Counted from the first letter of the stretch, positions 50,671 to 60,109 are shown. The stretch: DNA of 64,000 bases from Nocardia brasiliensis NBRC 14402 (GCF_000308475.2 NZ_BAFT02000070.1:1-64000); one strand, 5' to 3'. Made by a program: numbers and translations. The notes: generated by a model from the sequence alone, not told the origin.

Positions 50671-51738
50671 TCAGTTGTCCGCCTGCGATTCCCGGGGCAC
50701 CGCGGGCGATTCGCCGGTCGGGCCGTGCGCCGGGCGAACGTGCTCGAACCATCGAGCCGCCTCGTCGGCGGTGAGGGCCCGCTCCAGCACGAGATCGGCG
50801 GGTACGAACGGGAAGTAGCGGCCCGCGGGCCAGTGGCGCTCGTACGGCGGCGGATCGAGCACCAGCACCCGGGACCCGCCGAGCACCGGGATATCCGCGG
50901 GCGTGCCCTCGTTCCATATCCAATCGCCCTCGGGCGCAACGAGATTGAATGCGCCGACGGTGGGCGCCTGCCCCTCGGCGTCGCGGCACATCGCCGCCGC
51001 CTCGGCCGACGGGCGCGCGCCGGGCAGGTGCTGATCGCCGAGCAGCACGTCGGCGAGCAGGGTGTGCAGCTGGAAGTTGTCGGCGATCCCGGTCATCCGC
51101 AGCAGGTAGCCGGTCCCGGTTTCGCGGTGCAGGGCCACCAAGGGTTCGTCGTCGAGCAGCGCCAACATGTGGGCCAGCTCCTTGAACCAGCGCCCCGAGC
51201 ACTCGGCGAGGTCGTCGTGGCGTTGCGCCAGGATCTGACAACCCTCGGGCCCGAACAACTTTCGCACCCGCTGATGCTGCAGCATCGCCAGCGCGGGCGA
51301 GACCCACTGGGGCAGCGTCCACCATCCCATCAGCGGCTCCAGTCCGAACCGGTCGAGCCACGCGTAGTCGGGGTCGGTGGTCTCCGGGTCGGGCGGCTCG
51401 GTGCCCATACTGTCACGCCACTGCTCGGCGAATTGCCGGGCGTATCCAAGTGATTTGGCCAGATTCGCGAGGATCACGGGTGCGCACTCCACCGCATCGT
51501 CCGCGCTGGTCACGTACGCGCCCACCATGTTCGCGATCTGTGGCCGCGCCCCGGGCGGCACATGGTCGAGCAGCGGGGCGAGCGCTTTGCAGCCGCGCAC
51601 GATGATCTCGGAACCCGCCCCGTCCAGCGAGGCCATGAGTTCCTCTTGCGCGGCCCGGGTCTGCTCGGGTTCGCGCGCCGACAGCGCCTGCATGAAAGCG
51701 CCGACGGCAGTGAAGAAACGGTCGTCGCCCGAACTCAT
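50671..51738 (-). CDS. Unrecognised 355-aa protein
   Basis: Not recognised. The protein starts at ATG 51738 (MSSGDDRFFTAVG) and is soluble-looking, with no signal peptide or membrane segment. The first half is helical (residues 1-120). The middle is rich in Trp (DYAWLDRFGLEPLMGWWTLPQW, quoted in part as GWWTLPQWVSPALAMLQH). The last third holds short beta-like stretches ending in a Pro/Glu-rich tail. It converges with the TetR gene (2 bp between stops). The upstream 250 bp contain no obvious operator. Confidence 0.75.
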   Translation of the reverse strand: MSSGDDRFFTAVGAFMQALSAREPEQTRAAQEELMASLDGAGSEIIVRGCKALAPLLDHVPPGARPQIANMVGAYVTSADDAVECAPVILANLAKSLGYARQFAEQWRDSMGTEPPDPETTDPDYAWLDRFGLEPLMGWWTLPQWVSPALAMLQHQRVRKLFGPEGCQILAQRHDDLAECSGRWFKELAHMLALLDDEPLVALHRETGTGYLLRMTGIADNFQLHTLLADVLLGDQHLPGARPSAEAAAMCRDAEGQAPTVGAFNLVAPEGDWIWNEGTPADIPVLGGSRVLVLDPPPYERHWPAGRYFPFVPADLVLERALTADEAARWFEHVRPAHGPTGESPAVPRESQADN

Positions 51739-51995
51739 GACGCCACCTCGCCGGCGCTCGGTTCCGTCGGGCGCGCGGTGCACTGCCACCCGGTTGGCTC
51801 ACTGCGTTCGTTCACGGCTGCACGGTATTGACTGAAACGGTGCCTTGTCGACCCCCATAGTCAGGGGCAACGCCGTGTGTTTCACCGGCTTTCGCGGGTC
51901 GGTGCGGCCGGGTACCGGGGCGTGCCGGTCGCGGTCGTCGGCGCACCTGAGCTGATCCGCGCGCAACCGTCCTTGCTTGCCTTAGGGTCTGGCGT
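51739..51995. other. Divergent intergenic region, unrecognised protein / phosphotransferase
   Basis: 257 bp without a gene. A -10-like TAGGGT (51983-51988) lies 7 nt ahead of the phosphotransferase ATG, consistent with a leaderless transcript. No repeat or palindrome of note is seen. Confidence 0.45.
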
Positions 51996-52883
51996 ATGGA
52001 CAGTGCGGAGTACGGCGGGCTCGAGCAAACCCTCGGTCAGCCGATTGCCGGTAGCGCGCCCGCCGAATGGGGCTTCCAGAACCGTACCGACCTGCTCACC
52101 CTGGCCGACGGCGATCGGATGGTCCTGCAGCGCTACCGCGATCCCGACGATGCCGAGCGCAGGTTGCGGATCATGCACACGCTGCTGGAGCCCGCCGCCA
52201 AGCGGGGCATCGCCATCCCGCGCATCCGCCGCTTCGATCTCGACGCCGATCCCGCCTGGATCGTCTTCGACGCGCTGCCCGGAGTGCCCGTCCCGGCCAG
52301 CGCCGCGATCGGTCCGGACAGCGCGCGTTTCCCGGCCATCGCACGGGAGATGGGCCTGCTGCTCGCGGCCTTCCGCCGCCTGCCCACCGCGGGCCTGCAA
52401 CTCGACGACCTCTGGGCCACCCCGACCCGGCTCGCCCAGCAGGCGAGCGGCTGGGCCGCCCGGCTCGAACCCGAGCTCTCCGGCCCGCAGCGCGCGAACC
52501 TGGACCAAGTGCTGAAGGCCTATCCCGCGCTGTTCGCCGAGCGTCGCACGGTGCTCGCGCACGGGGACTTCACCCCGGTCAATATCCTCACCGACGGCGA
52601 AACCATCACGGGCCTGCTCGATTTCGAGTCCGTCCGGCTCGCCGACCCGCTCTTCGATCCCGCGTGGTGGGCTTGGTCGGTCGGTTTCGCGGGCGCCGAG
52701 GTGCTGGCGCCCGCCTGGCCCGGATTTCTCGAGGCCGCGAAGTTCGACCCCGCCGAACCCGAGCTGGCCGAGCGCGTGCGCGCCCTGCAGATCCTGCGGA
52801 TGCTCGAATTGCTCACCAGCCAGAGCGATCTCAGTCCGAAGATCCGAGACGCGGTGTACGGCAAGCTGGTCGCCGAGCTGTAG
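51996..52883 (+). CDS. APH-family phosphotransferase (aminoglycoside/fructosamine kinase-like)
   Basis: A 295-aa kinase-fold protein. The catalytic loop is AHGDFTPVNIL (HxDxxxxN form) and the metal-binding segment is LLDFESVRLADPL, both typical of APH/choline-kinase-like enzymes. The N-terminal ATP-lobe strand VLQRYRDPDDAERR is present, but the Gly-rich loop is weak. The substrate is unknown; homologs include macrolide and aminoglycoside kinases as well as metabolic ones, so a resistance role cannot be assumed. It converges with the NmrA-like gene, 4 bp apart. Confidence 0.85.
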   Translation: MDSAEYGGLEQTLGQPIAGSAPAEWGFQNRTDLLTLADGDRMVLQRYRDPDDAERRLRIMHTLLEPAAKRGIAIPRIRRFDLDADPAWIVFDALPGVPVPASAAIGPDSARFPAIAREMGLLLAAFRRLPTAGLQLDDLWATPTRLAQQASGWAARLEPELSGPQRANLDQVLKAYPALFAERRTVLAHGDFTPVNILTDGETITGLLDFESVRLADPLFDPAWWAWSVGFAGAEVLAPAWPGFLEAAKFDPAEPELAERVRALQILRMLELLTSQSDLSPKIRDAVYGKLVAEL

Positions 52884-52887
52884 CACC

Positions 52888-53661
52888 CTACTTCGCCGGA
52901 TAGGCGTCGGCCAGCCATTCGGCGAAGGTGGGGCCTGCGAGGGTGGCGTGTGCGCCGGCCAGCAGTCCGCCGTTCTCGAAGGTCTCGCGATCCGGGTTGG
53001 CCGGGTCGCTGGATTCGATGATCCGAGTGGCCGCGCCGCGCCGCGCGGCGAGCAGCCGGGCCGCGCCCGCCATGGTCTCGGGCTGCGGGCCCGCGATCTC
53101 GGGGATCGGCGCACCGGTCGCCGCGGGCGCCGGGGCGACGGCCAGCTCCACCAGCGCTTCGGCCACCGTGCGCGCGGCGACCAGCTGGGTGCGCATGTTC
53201 GCGAGGTAGGCGACATCACCCTGCGTGCCCCACTGGGTCATCACCTCGACCAGCTCGTGGAACTGGGCGGCGCGCAGAATCTGTACCGGCAGCGGGCCCG
53301 CCGCGAGCGCGCGCTCGTGCGCCAGCTTGGCCGCGTTGTATCCGCCGGTGGCGTTGTCGATGCCGATGATGGAGACCACCACCAGTCGTTCGACTCCGGC
53401 CTGCCGGCCCGCCTCGTGCAGGTTTCGCGCTGCGGCGGTGAAGAACTCGGTCGCGATGTCCTTGTCCGCCGACGGCGTGCTGGACGCGTCGATGACCACC
53501 TGCACGCCGGCCAGCGCCGCGGCCAGCGCCGCCCCGGTCTCGATGTCCACGCCGTCTTTCCGGGAGAACGCCACCACCTCGTGGCCCTGCTCGTTCAGCA
53601 CGTCCACCACGTGCCGTCCCAGCCGACCCGTCGCCCCGGCCACCGCGATCTTCTTCGTCAT
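52888..53661 (-). CDS. NAD(P)-binding NmrA-like/SDR family protein
   Basis: A 257-aa atypical short-chain dehydrogenase. The N-terminal KIAVAGATGRLGRHVVDVL is the NmrA/GATGxxG dinucleotide motif, and VIDASSTPSADKD follows. It lacks a clear YxxxK, so it may sense or bind NAD(P) rather than catalyse. ATG 53661 is preceded by GAGGAG, 8 nt away; the frame extends upstream but without similarity. A second, different NAD(P)-binding protein of the same superfamily is at the right edge of the window. Confidence 0.85.
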   Translation of the reverse strand: MTKKIAVAGATGRLGRHVVDVLNEQGHEVVAFSRKDGVDIETGAALAAALAGVQVVIDASSTPSADKDIATEFFTAAARNLHEAGRQAGVERLVVVSIIGIDNATGGYNAAKLAHERALAAGPLPVQILRAAQFHELVEVMTQWGTQGDVAYLANMRTQLVAARTVAEALVELAVAPAPAATGAPIPEIAGPQPETMAGAARLLAARRGAATRIIESSDPANPDRETFENGGLLAGAHATLAGPTFAEWLADAYPAK

Positions 53662-53753
53662 CGTTGCACTCCTCTGTGTTCCTGCGCGTTCTGCCGCGTT
53701 CACAGAGAGGACGACCCAGCCCGCCCGAGTGTGACATCGGGGTGGCATGCGCA

Positions 53754-53784
53754 ATCCGCACCGGGCGAGGGACCCGGTGCGGAT
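53754..53784. terminator. Terminator of the GT39 operon
   Basis: A perfect 12-bp stem ATCCGCACCGGG/CCCGGTGCGGAT (53754-53765 with 53773-53784) with a 7-nt loop, 9 bp beyond the GT39 stop. It is also upstream of the NmrA-like gene. Confidence 0.75.
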
Positions 53785-53792
53785 CGAGCGGA

Positions 53793-55793
53793 CTATCGGG
53801 TGGCGGTGAGGTCGTACAGGGTTACGCCGTCCACCTCGGTGGCGGTGTAGTTGTCCTTGACCCACTGCGTGATCTGATTGCTGGTGGATTGTCCACCGTC
53901 GCCGGGCCCGCCTTCGCGTTCGCCGCGATTGCTGCCGATGAAATAGTGGATCTTCCCTTCTGCCACATACTGTTTGAACTGATCAAGGGTCGGCGAGGGA
54001 TCGCTGCCGTTGAAGCCGCCGATGGGCATGACGGGTAGCTCGGTGGCGAGCTGGAACCCTGCCGCGCTGTTGGAGCCGATGGCGGCGGCCGCCCAGGTGT
54101 AGGTGCTGCCGTCCTGCGCCAGCAGGGCGACGACCTTGTCGCTGGGTTTGCTCGCACCGAGCAACCCGCCCGCCGGGCCGCCCAGCATCTCGCGGCCCTG
54201 ACCGGCTGCCGGGCCGCCCGGCATGCCCTGATGTCCAGGACCTTGTCCGCCGTCACCGCGCGGCATGCGGCCACCGGGCATGCCCTCACCCCACGGGCCG
54301 GGTCCGAACATCCCGAACCGGCCGACATTCGGGCCCGCCGACGGGATTGAGCCCTCGTGTGCGGTCGCGATGGTGTCGACGGCGTACGCGGTCGGCCCGG
54401 CCAAACCGGTGAACGCGATGGTGAGCGCGGAGACGACGGCCAGCTTGCGCCGTGCGGGAACGAGCGCGACGAGCGTCGCGAGAATGCCGGCGACGAGCAC
54501 GGTCCAGCGCAGCCAGGGCTGCCAGTGGACGCTGCGGGACAACAACATCCACGCCGTCGCGGTGGTCAGCCCGACCGCGAGCGCGAGCATCAGCCGCACC
54601 CACAGTCGCCGCCGTTCCCGCCACAGCAGCACCGCGCCCGCTCCGGCCAGCGCCGCCACCGCGGGCGCGAGTGCCACCGTGTAGTACTGATGGAAGATGC
54701 CGGCCATGAAGCTGAAGGTCAGTCCGGTCGCCAACAGCCAACCGCCCCACAGGATCAGTCCGGCGCGCTGCCGATCGGTCCGGGCGGCTTTGCCGCGCAA
54801 CAGGATTCCGGCCACCAGGGCGACCAGCGCGGCGGGGATCAGCCACGCGATCTGACCGCCCTGCGCGGGCTCGAACATCCGGGTGATGCCCGGACTGCCC
54901 CACATGCCGCCGCCACCGGCCGGCAGGTCGGCGCCACCCATGCCGACGCTGCCGCGCTCGTTGCCGTTCAGCCTGCCGAGCCCGTTGTAGCCGAGGGTGA
55001 GTTCGAGAATCGAATTGTTCTGTGACCCACCGATCCACGGCCGCGAAGCGGCAGGCCACAGCTCGACGGCCAGCAGCCACCAGCCCGCGGCCACCACCAT
55101 GGCGGCCCCGGCTGCCAGCAGTTGCAGCACCCGCTTGCCGAGTTTCGGCGGTCCGGCGATCAGGTAGGTCAGCACGAGCGGCGGCACCACCAGCAGCACC
55201 TGCAACTGCTTGGTGAGGAAGCCGAATCCGACGAATACGCCGGTGAGCACCAGCCAGCGCCACCGGCCGTCCTCGACCGCGCGGGTGATCGCCCACGCGG
55301 CGGCCACCATAAGGAACACCAGCAGCGCGTCCGGGTTGTTGAACCGGAACATCAGTGCGGCAACGGGAGTCACCGCGAGCACCAGCCCGGCGAGCAGCCC
55401 GGCGGCCGGACCGAACGGACGGCGCACGGTCGCCCAGACCAGGGCCACACTCGCCACGCCGAGCAGCACCTCCGGTACCAGAATGCTCCAGCTGTTCAGG
55501 CCGAAGGCGCGCACCGACAGCTCCATCAGCCACAGCGAGGCGGGCGGTTTGTCCACGGTGATCGAGTTCGCGGCATCCGAGGAACCGAAGAAGAATGCCT
55601 TCCAGGACACCGAACCGGCTTGTACCGCAGCGGAATAGAACGAGTTGGCCCAGCCGTTGGCGCTCAGGTTGCACAGGTATGCGATCCCCGTGCCGAGCAG
55701 GAGAGCCGCCAAAGCCGGTAATTCCCAGCGATTTCCGTGCTGCCGTGCGGGTTGCTCGGGTGCCGCGGTCGGCGGCGCCAGGGTCGCCGTCAT
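53793..55793 (-). CDS. GT39-family (ArnT/PMT-like) membrane glycosyltransferase
   Basis: A 666-aa polytopic membrane enzyme of the protein mannosyltransferase-like/ArnT superfamily. About a dozen transmembrane helices span residues 27-480. The first extracytoplasmic loop contains the acidic motif SSDAANSITVDKPP that is expected to bind the lipid-phosphate sugar donor and metal. A disordered Gly/Met/Pro-rich loop (about 500-560) precedes a soluble C-terminal domain. It would transfer a sugar from a polyprenyl-phosphate carrier outside the membrane. ATG 55793 overlaps the stop of the upstream GT2-GtrA gene by 4 bp. Confidence 0.9.
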   Translation of the reverse strand: MTATLAPPTAAPEQPARQHGNRWELPALAALLLGTGIAYLCNLSANGWANSFYSAAVQAGSVSWKAFFFGSSDAANSITVDKPPASLWLMELSVRAFGLNSWSILVPEVLLGVASVALVWATVRRPFGPAAGLLAGLVLAVTPVAALMFRFNNPDALLVFLMVAAAWAITRAVEDGRWRWLVLTGVFVGFGFLTKQLQVLLVVPPLVLTYLIAGPPKLGKRVLQLLAAGAAMVVAAGWWLLAVELWPAASRPWIGGSQNNSILELTLGYNGLGRLNGNERGSVGMGGADLPAGGGGMWGSPGITRMFEPAQGGQIAWLIPAALVALVAGILLRGKAARTDRQRAGLILWGGWLLATGLTFSFMAGIFHQYYTVALAPAVAALAGAGAVLLWRERRRLWVRLMLALAVGLTTATAWMLLSRSVHWQPWLRWTVLVAGILATLVALVPARRKLAVVSALTIAFTGLAGPTAYAVDTIATAHEGSIPSAGPNVGRFGMFGPGPWGEGMPGGRMPRGDGGQGPGHQGMPGGPAAGQGREMLGGPAGGLLGASKPSDKVVALLAQDGSTYTWAAAAIGSNSAAGFQLATELPVMPIGGFNGSDPSPTLDQFKQYVAEGKIHYFIGSNRGEREGGPGDGGQSTSNQITQWVKDNYTATEVDGVTLYDLTATR

Positions 55794-57094
55794 CGGTTTC
55801 CTCCCTCGGTGCCCAGCACCGTCGCGCCGGGTGCGTCGCTCGTCTCGGGCCGCACCGCCACCGCCGTCCGGGACGTGCTGTCGGGTGTGTTCCGGAAGAC
55901 CCAGCGCAACCCGACGAAGCGCAGAATGGTGGCCACCAGGTTCGCCACGACGAGTACGAACAGCTCCAGGTGCACCGGTGCGTCCGGCGCCCAATGGTGC
56001 AGCGTGAACAGCGATCCGCTGGTCAGGGCCAGCCCGATGCCGAAGATCACCAGTCCCTGGAACTGATGCGAGACCACGCCGGTCGATCCGCGCACGCCGA
56101 AGGTGAAGGCCCGGTTGGCTGCCGTGTTCGCGACGGCGGTGATCAGCAACGCGAGGAAGTTGGCCACCTGCGCGCCGGTAAACGATTGCAGCGCAACGTA
56201 AAGCAGGAGGTAGGCGAGGGTGCTGAGCACGCCGACGATCGCGAAGCGCACCAGCTGGCCGACCATGCCGAGCGGCACGCCGGGCACCAGCGGCTCGCGT
56301 CCCACTGCGCGGCGCAGCTCGTCCATCGGCAGCGCGCCGGTGGCCAGGGCCCGGCCGAGCCGGCCGATGCCGAGCAGATCCTTGCGCGCGGTGTCCAGGA
56401 TGTCGACCCGGCTGTCCGGATCGTCGATCCAGTCCACCGGCACCTCGTGGATGCGCAGCCCGGCCCGCTCGGCGAGCACCAGCAATTCGGTGTCGAAGAA
56501 CCATTCACCGTCGCGCACCAGCGGCAGCAGCCGGCGCGCCACCTCGGTGCGCATCGCCTTGAAACCGCACTGGGCGTCCGAAAAGTGGGCTTGCAGTGAC
56601 GCTTTCAGCAATAGGTTGTAGCAGCGCGAGATGAATTCCCGCTTCGGTCCGCGCACCACCCGCGACGACGCGCTGAGCCGGGTGCCGATCGCCAGGTCGG
56701 AATGCCCGGTGATCAGCGGCGCGACCAGCGGCAGCAACGCGTTGAGATCGGTGGACAGGTCGACGTCCATGTACGCGACCACCTGAGCGTCGGAGTGTTC
56801 CCACACCGCGCGCAGCGCCCGCCCTCGGCCCTTGGCGTCCAGGTGCACCACCCGTACGCCGTCCAGCTCGTCCGCGAGCAGCCGCGCCACCTCGAGGGTG
56901 GCGTCGGTGCTGGCGTTGTCGGCGACCGTGATCCGCGCCGTGAAGGGGAACCCCTCGCGCAGATACGCGTGCAGCCTGCGCACACAGACGCCGAGGTCGG
57001 TTTCTTCGTTGTAGACCGGGATCACCACATCGAGCACGGGTGTCCCGCTTTTCTCGGCTCTTTCCGCAGCCGCGACGGTCACAGTCTCGGTCAT
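55790..57094 (-). CDS. Fused polyprenyl-phosphate glycosyltransferase (GT2) and GtrA membrane protein
   Basis: A 434-aa fusion. The N-terminal GT2 domain (about 1-265; VVIPVYNEETDLGV, VADNASTDATLE, and the YMDVDLSTD DxD) resembles dolichyl-/polyprenyl-phosphate mannosyltransferase. A GtrA-like domain with four helices (about 275-400) follows. Together it would make a lipid-phosphate sugar in the cytoplasm and help flip it across the membrane for the GT39 enzyme encoded next, with ATGA overlap. ATG 57094 has GAGGGTGG just upstream; GTG 57103 is an alternative start. Confidence 0.9.
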   Translation of the reverse strand: MTETVTVAAAERAEKSGTPVLDVVIPVYNEETDLGVCVRRLHAYLREGFPFTARITVADNASTDATLEVARLLADELDGVRVVHLDAKGRGRALRAVWEHSDAQVVAYMDVDLSTDLNALLPLVAPLITGHSDLAIGTRLSASSRVVRGPKREFISRCYNLLLKASLQAHFSDAQCGFKAMRTEVARRLLPLVRDGEWFFDTELLVLAERAGLRIHEVPVDWIDDPDSRVDILDTARKDLLGIGRLGRALATGALPMDELRRAVGREPLVPGVPLGMVGQLVRFAIVGVLSTLAYLLLYVALQSFTGAQVANFLALLITAVANTAANRAFTFGVRGSTGVVSHQFQGLVIFGIGLALTSGSLFTLHHWAPDAPVHLELFVLVVANLVATILRFVGLRWVFRNTPDSTSRTAVAVRPETSDAPGATVLGTEGGNR

Positions 57095-57240
57095 GGTGAC
57101 CACCCTCGACGGTCACGCTGCCACGGAGCTGGGCCTCAGCTGTGAGGTTGCTGGGGGCTGGAAGCGGTACGCGACCCCCTCGGCGTAGCGTACGGTCGAA
57201 GTATCGGGGCCGTTCAGGTCCTGCGAGCAAAGGACCACGC

Positions 57241-57366
57241 TTGTCCGACAAGTCTCCGCGCAGCTCGATGTCGAAGAAATCCGGAAAGTCGCTCAAGGAG
57301 AAGCGAGCCGACAAGAAGTCGAAAGCCGCCGCTGATCCGAGCATCCTCGACCCGAAGAAGCGTTGA
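57241..57366 (+). CDS. Small Lys/Ser-rich basic protein (41 aa)
   Basis: A 41-residue highly charged protein starting at TTG 57241 (MSDKSPRSSMSKKSGKS...) and ending DPKKR. It contains 12 lysines and no hydrophobic core, so it is probably unfolded and may bind nucleic acid. AAAGGA lies about 7 nt before the start. A strong hairpin follows directly after the stop. Similar tiny Lys-rich proteins occur in Mycobacteriales; its function is unknown. The frame is open upstream to 57142 but the sequence there is Arg/Gly-rich. Confidence 0.65.
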   Translation: MSDKSPRSSMSKKSGKSLKEKRADKKSKAAADPSILDPKKR

Positions 57367-57371
57367 TCGCC

Positions 57372-57404
57372 GCTGAGCGAGGCCGTCCGATATCCTCGCT
57401 CAGC
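57372..57404. terminator. Terminator hairpin between the small basic protein and MFS genes
   Basis: A perfect 11-bp stem GCTGAGCGAGG/CCTCGCTCAGC (57372-57382 with 57394-57404), with an 11-nt loop, lies between converging genes and ends 48 bp before the MFS stop. Confidence 0.75.
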
Positions 57405-57452
57405 GATCTCATCGACTCCGCCGTGGGTGCACCCGAACGATGTCGACCCAGG

Positions 57453-58967
57453 TCAGGTGAGTGCCCGGGCTTCGGCTGCGGGCACCTGCGACGCACCTCG
57501 ACGACGTAGCAACCCCAGTGCCGCCACCGCGCCGAGCAACGCGACCGCGCCGCTCACCGCCAGGGTCGCCTGCACGCCCGCCGCGGCCGCGCTCCGGATC
57601 GCCTCGTCGAGGGCCGCCCGCGTCTGCACGGGCGCCAGTTGCACCAGCATCGCGGACTGCCCGCCGGCCACCGCCCGCGCCGCGGCCTGCGGCTCCGGTA
57701 CGCCGTGCGCGGCGAGCACCTCCCCTGCGCGGGCCGTGAAGACGCTGCCGAGCGTGGCTATCCCGAAAGTGAAGCTGAGCTGCTGCGCGGTATTGAGCGA
57801 GCCGGTCGCCATGCCCGCCCGCTGCCACGGCACCGCCGCCATGGCCGCCGAACTCAGCGTGGCGGTGGCCAGGCCGACGCCGAGGCCGACCACCAGGAAC
57901 CCGGGCAGCAATGCGACCCAACCGGATTCGCCGTCCACCAGCAGCGCGCCGAGGACGCCGCCGGCACCCGTCGCGCCCAGCCCGCCCGCGATGATCGGAC
58001 CGCGACGCTCGCCGTGCAGGAACCGGCCGATACTGCCGGAAACCAGAAAAGCCATGACGGACAACGGAAGTCCGGCCGCCCCGGCCTGGATCGCGCTGAG
58101 CCCGAGCACCGATTGCAACCAGATCTGGGTGTACATCAGCGCGCCGAAAGCGCCGAAAAACAAGGTGCCCGCGGCGATCAGCACGCCGAGGAACGAGCGG
58201 TCCCGCAGCAACGCCAGGTCGAGCACGGGTTGCGCCGAGACCCGTTCGATCACCAGGAACACGGCCAGCGCCGCCGCGCCGAGCAGCAGCAAGCCCCAGG
58301 TGAGCGGGTCGGACCAGCCGTGCCCGCCGGCGCGGATCAGCGCGTAGGTGGCCGCCGCCGCGCTGACGGTGAACGTCGCCATGCCTGCCAGGTCGACGCG
58401 GCCGCGCTGTGCCCGTTCCGGTTCGGCGAGCACGCGGCAGGTGAGCGCGATGGCCACCGCGCTCACCGGCAGGTTGACGAAGAAGATCCACCGCCAGGAC
58501 GCAAGATCGGTGAGCAGCCCGCCGATGATCGGCCCGACGGCGCTGGACGCGCCCGCGACCGAACCCCAGACCCCGTAGGCGACGCCTCGGTCCCGCCCGT
58601 CGTACGCGGCGTTCAGCAGCGCGAAGGTAGTGCACGCCATGGCGGTCGCGCCGACGCCCTGCGCCACGCGGGCCGCCACCAGCACGGTCGGATTCGGCGC
58701 GATCCCGCAGAGCAGCGAGGCGAAGGCGAACACGATCGAGCCGATCAGGTAGGTGTGCCGGTGCCCGGCCAGGTCGGCGATCGAGCCCGCCCCGAGCATC
58801 AGCGCCGCCATCGCGAGGGCGTAGCCGTCGACGACCCACTGCAGTGCGCTGAACGATGCGTCCAGATCGTTTCGTATGTCCGGTAGTGCGACGTTCACGA
58901 TGGTGACGTCGATCAGCAGCATGAAGGTGCCCAGACACACCGTCAGCAGCGGCAGCCATTTTCGCAA
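57453..58967 (-). CDS. MFS drug transporter, DHA2 (EmrB/QacA) family
   Basis: A 504-aa transporter with 14 predicted membrane helices. Helix 1 carries TFMLLIDVTIVNVALP, the D-x-T-V-x-N-V-A-L-P signature of DHA2 exporters. GSIADLAGHRHTYLIG is motif A and VGPIIGGLLTDLASWRWIFFVN is motif C. It expels drugs or other hydrophobic compounds using the proton gradient. The start is TTG 58967, with GAGAGG about 9 nt upstream. It is divergent from an AsnC-type regulator gene that may control it. Confidence 0.92.
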   Translation of the reverse strand: MRKWLPLLTVCLGTFMLLIDVTIVNVALPDIRNDLDASFSALQWVVDGYALAMAALMLGAGSIADLAGHRHTYLIGSIVFAFASLLCGIAPNPTVLVAARVAQGVGATAMACTTFALLNAAYDGRDRGVAYGVWGSVAGASSAVGPIIGGLLTDLASWRWIFFVNLPVSAVAIALTCRVLAEPERAQRGRVDLAGMATFTVSAAAATYALIRAGGHGWSDPLTWGLLLLGAAALAVFLVIERVSAQPVLDLALLRDRSFLGVLIAAGTLFFGAFGALMYTQIWLQSVLGLSAIQAGAAGLPLSVMAFLVSGSIGRFLHGERRGPIIAGGLGATGAGGVLGALLVDGESGWVALLPGFLVVGLGVGLATATLSSAAMAAVPWQRAGMATGSLNTAQQLSFTFGIATLGSVFTARAGEVLAAHGVPEPQAAARAVAGGQSAMLVQLAPVQTRAALDEAIRSAAAAGVQATLAVSGAVALLGAVAALGLLRRRGASQVPAAEARALT

Positions 58968-59074
58968 AGCCGTTGTCCTCTCAGGGTTTCGGGGGGAGGT
59001 GAGACGGCGTCGAGTATTCGCAGCGACACGATGACCGGTCGCCTCGCCGCCGATCGGGCGTAGATTTCTTCCTT

Positions 59075-60109
59075 GTGGCCACCCCGCTGGTAGAAAAAAG
59101 TGCCCTGATGGACGAGATGGACGCGCAGATCGTGCATGCGCTCCAGTTCGATCCCCGGGTGGCGTTCAATCGACTGGCCGCCGAGCTCGGTGTCGCCGAG
59201 CAGACCGTCGCCCGCCGCTACCGCCGGTTGCGCCGGGACGGAGTGGTGCGGGTGATCGGGGCCGTCGACCCACGCGCGCTCGGCGAGAACGACTGGATCA
59301 TCCGGGTGCGCTGCCGTCCGGACGGTGCCCGGCAGGTGGCGGAGGCGCTGGCGCGCCGCGACGACGCGGCCTGGGTGAGCATCGCCGCGGCGGGGGCCGA
59401 GGTGTCGTTCTCCCTGCACCCGCGCAGCGCGCAGGAACGCGACGAACTGCTGGTCCAGCGGTTGCAGCGGTCCGCGCCGGTGCACGACATCACGGCCGCG
59501 ATGGTGCTGCACCGATTCGTCGGGCCGAACGTGATCGATTGGCGCGGTCGGCAATTCGCTCGGAGCGCGCCCGACACCGCCGTTCCGGAAGACGCCGACG
59601 CGGACCTCCGGCTGCGTGCGGAGGATCTCGCCCTGGTCGAGTTGTTGTCCAGGGACGGGCGCACCGGCTACTCGGCGCTGGCCCGGGCCACCGGCCTGAC
59701 GACCGGGCGGGTGATGCGCCGGATCGCCGCCTTGCAGGCGGCGAATATTCTCTACTTCGACCTCGATATCGCCCCTGCCGCCCTGGGGCCGAGCCTGTCG
59801 GCCTTCCTGTGGTTGCGCGTCGCGCCCGCACGGCTCGACGCCGTCGGCCGCGCCCTCATCGCGCATCCCGAAACCGATTACGCGGCAGCGGTTACCGGGC
59901 CGTTCAACCTCTACGCGGTGCTCACCGCGGCGACCGCCGATGACCTGTACCGCTATGTCACGACGAAGATGGCGGCCCTGGACGGCGTGCACAGTTTCGA
60001 ACTGACCCCGGTGCTGGAGCGCTGCAAACAGGCGGGCGCCCGGATCACGGCGGGCCTGCTCACGCCACCGGCGCCGGTGCCGCCGCGGAACCGAAGGGCG
60101 GCAACGTGA
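59075..60109 (+). CDS. Lrp/AsnC-family transcriptional regulator (two-module form)
   Basis: A 344-aa regulator containing two AsnC-type modules. The first helix-turn-helix is in DAQIVHALQFDPRVAFNRLAAELGVAEQTVARRYRRL (quoted in part: FNRLAAELGVAEQTVARR) and the second near residue 190 (YSALARATGLTTGRVMRRIA). Each is followed by a ligand-binding RAM-like half. It is divergent from the MFS exporter gene, 107 bp apart, so it may control efflux. A -10-like TAGATT (59061-59066) lies 8 nt before GTG 59075, suggesting a leaderless transcript. Confidence 0.9.
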   Translation: MATPLVEKSALMDEMDAQIVHALQFDPRVAFNRLAAELGVAEQTVARRYRRLRRDGVVRVIGAVDPRALGENDWIIRVRCRPDGARQVAEALARRDDAAWVSIAAAGAEVSFSLHPRSAQERDELLVQRLQRSAPVHDITAAMVLHRFVGPNVIDWRGRQFARSAPDTAVPEDADADLRLRAEDLALVELLSRDGRTGYSALARATGLTTGRVMRRIAALQAANILYFDLDIAPAALGPSLSAFLWLRVAPARLDAVGRALIAHPETDYAAAVTGPFNLYAVLTAATADDLYRYVTTKMAALDGVHSFELTPVLERCKQAGARITAGLLTPPAPVPPRNRRAAT

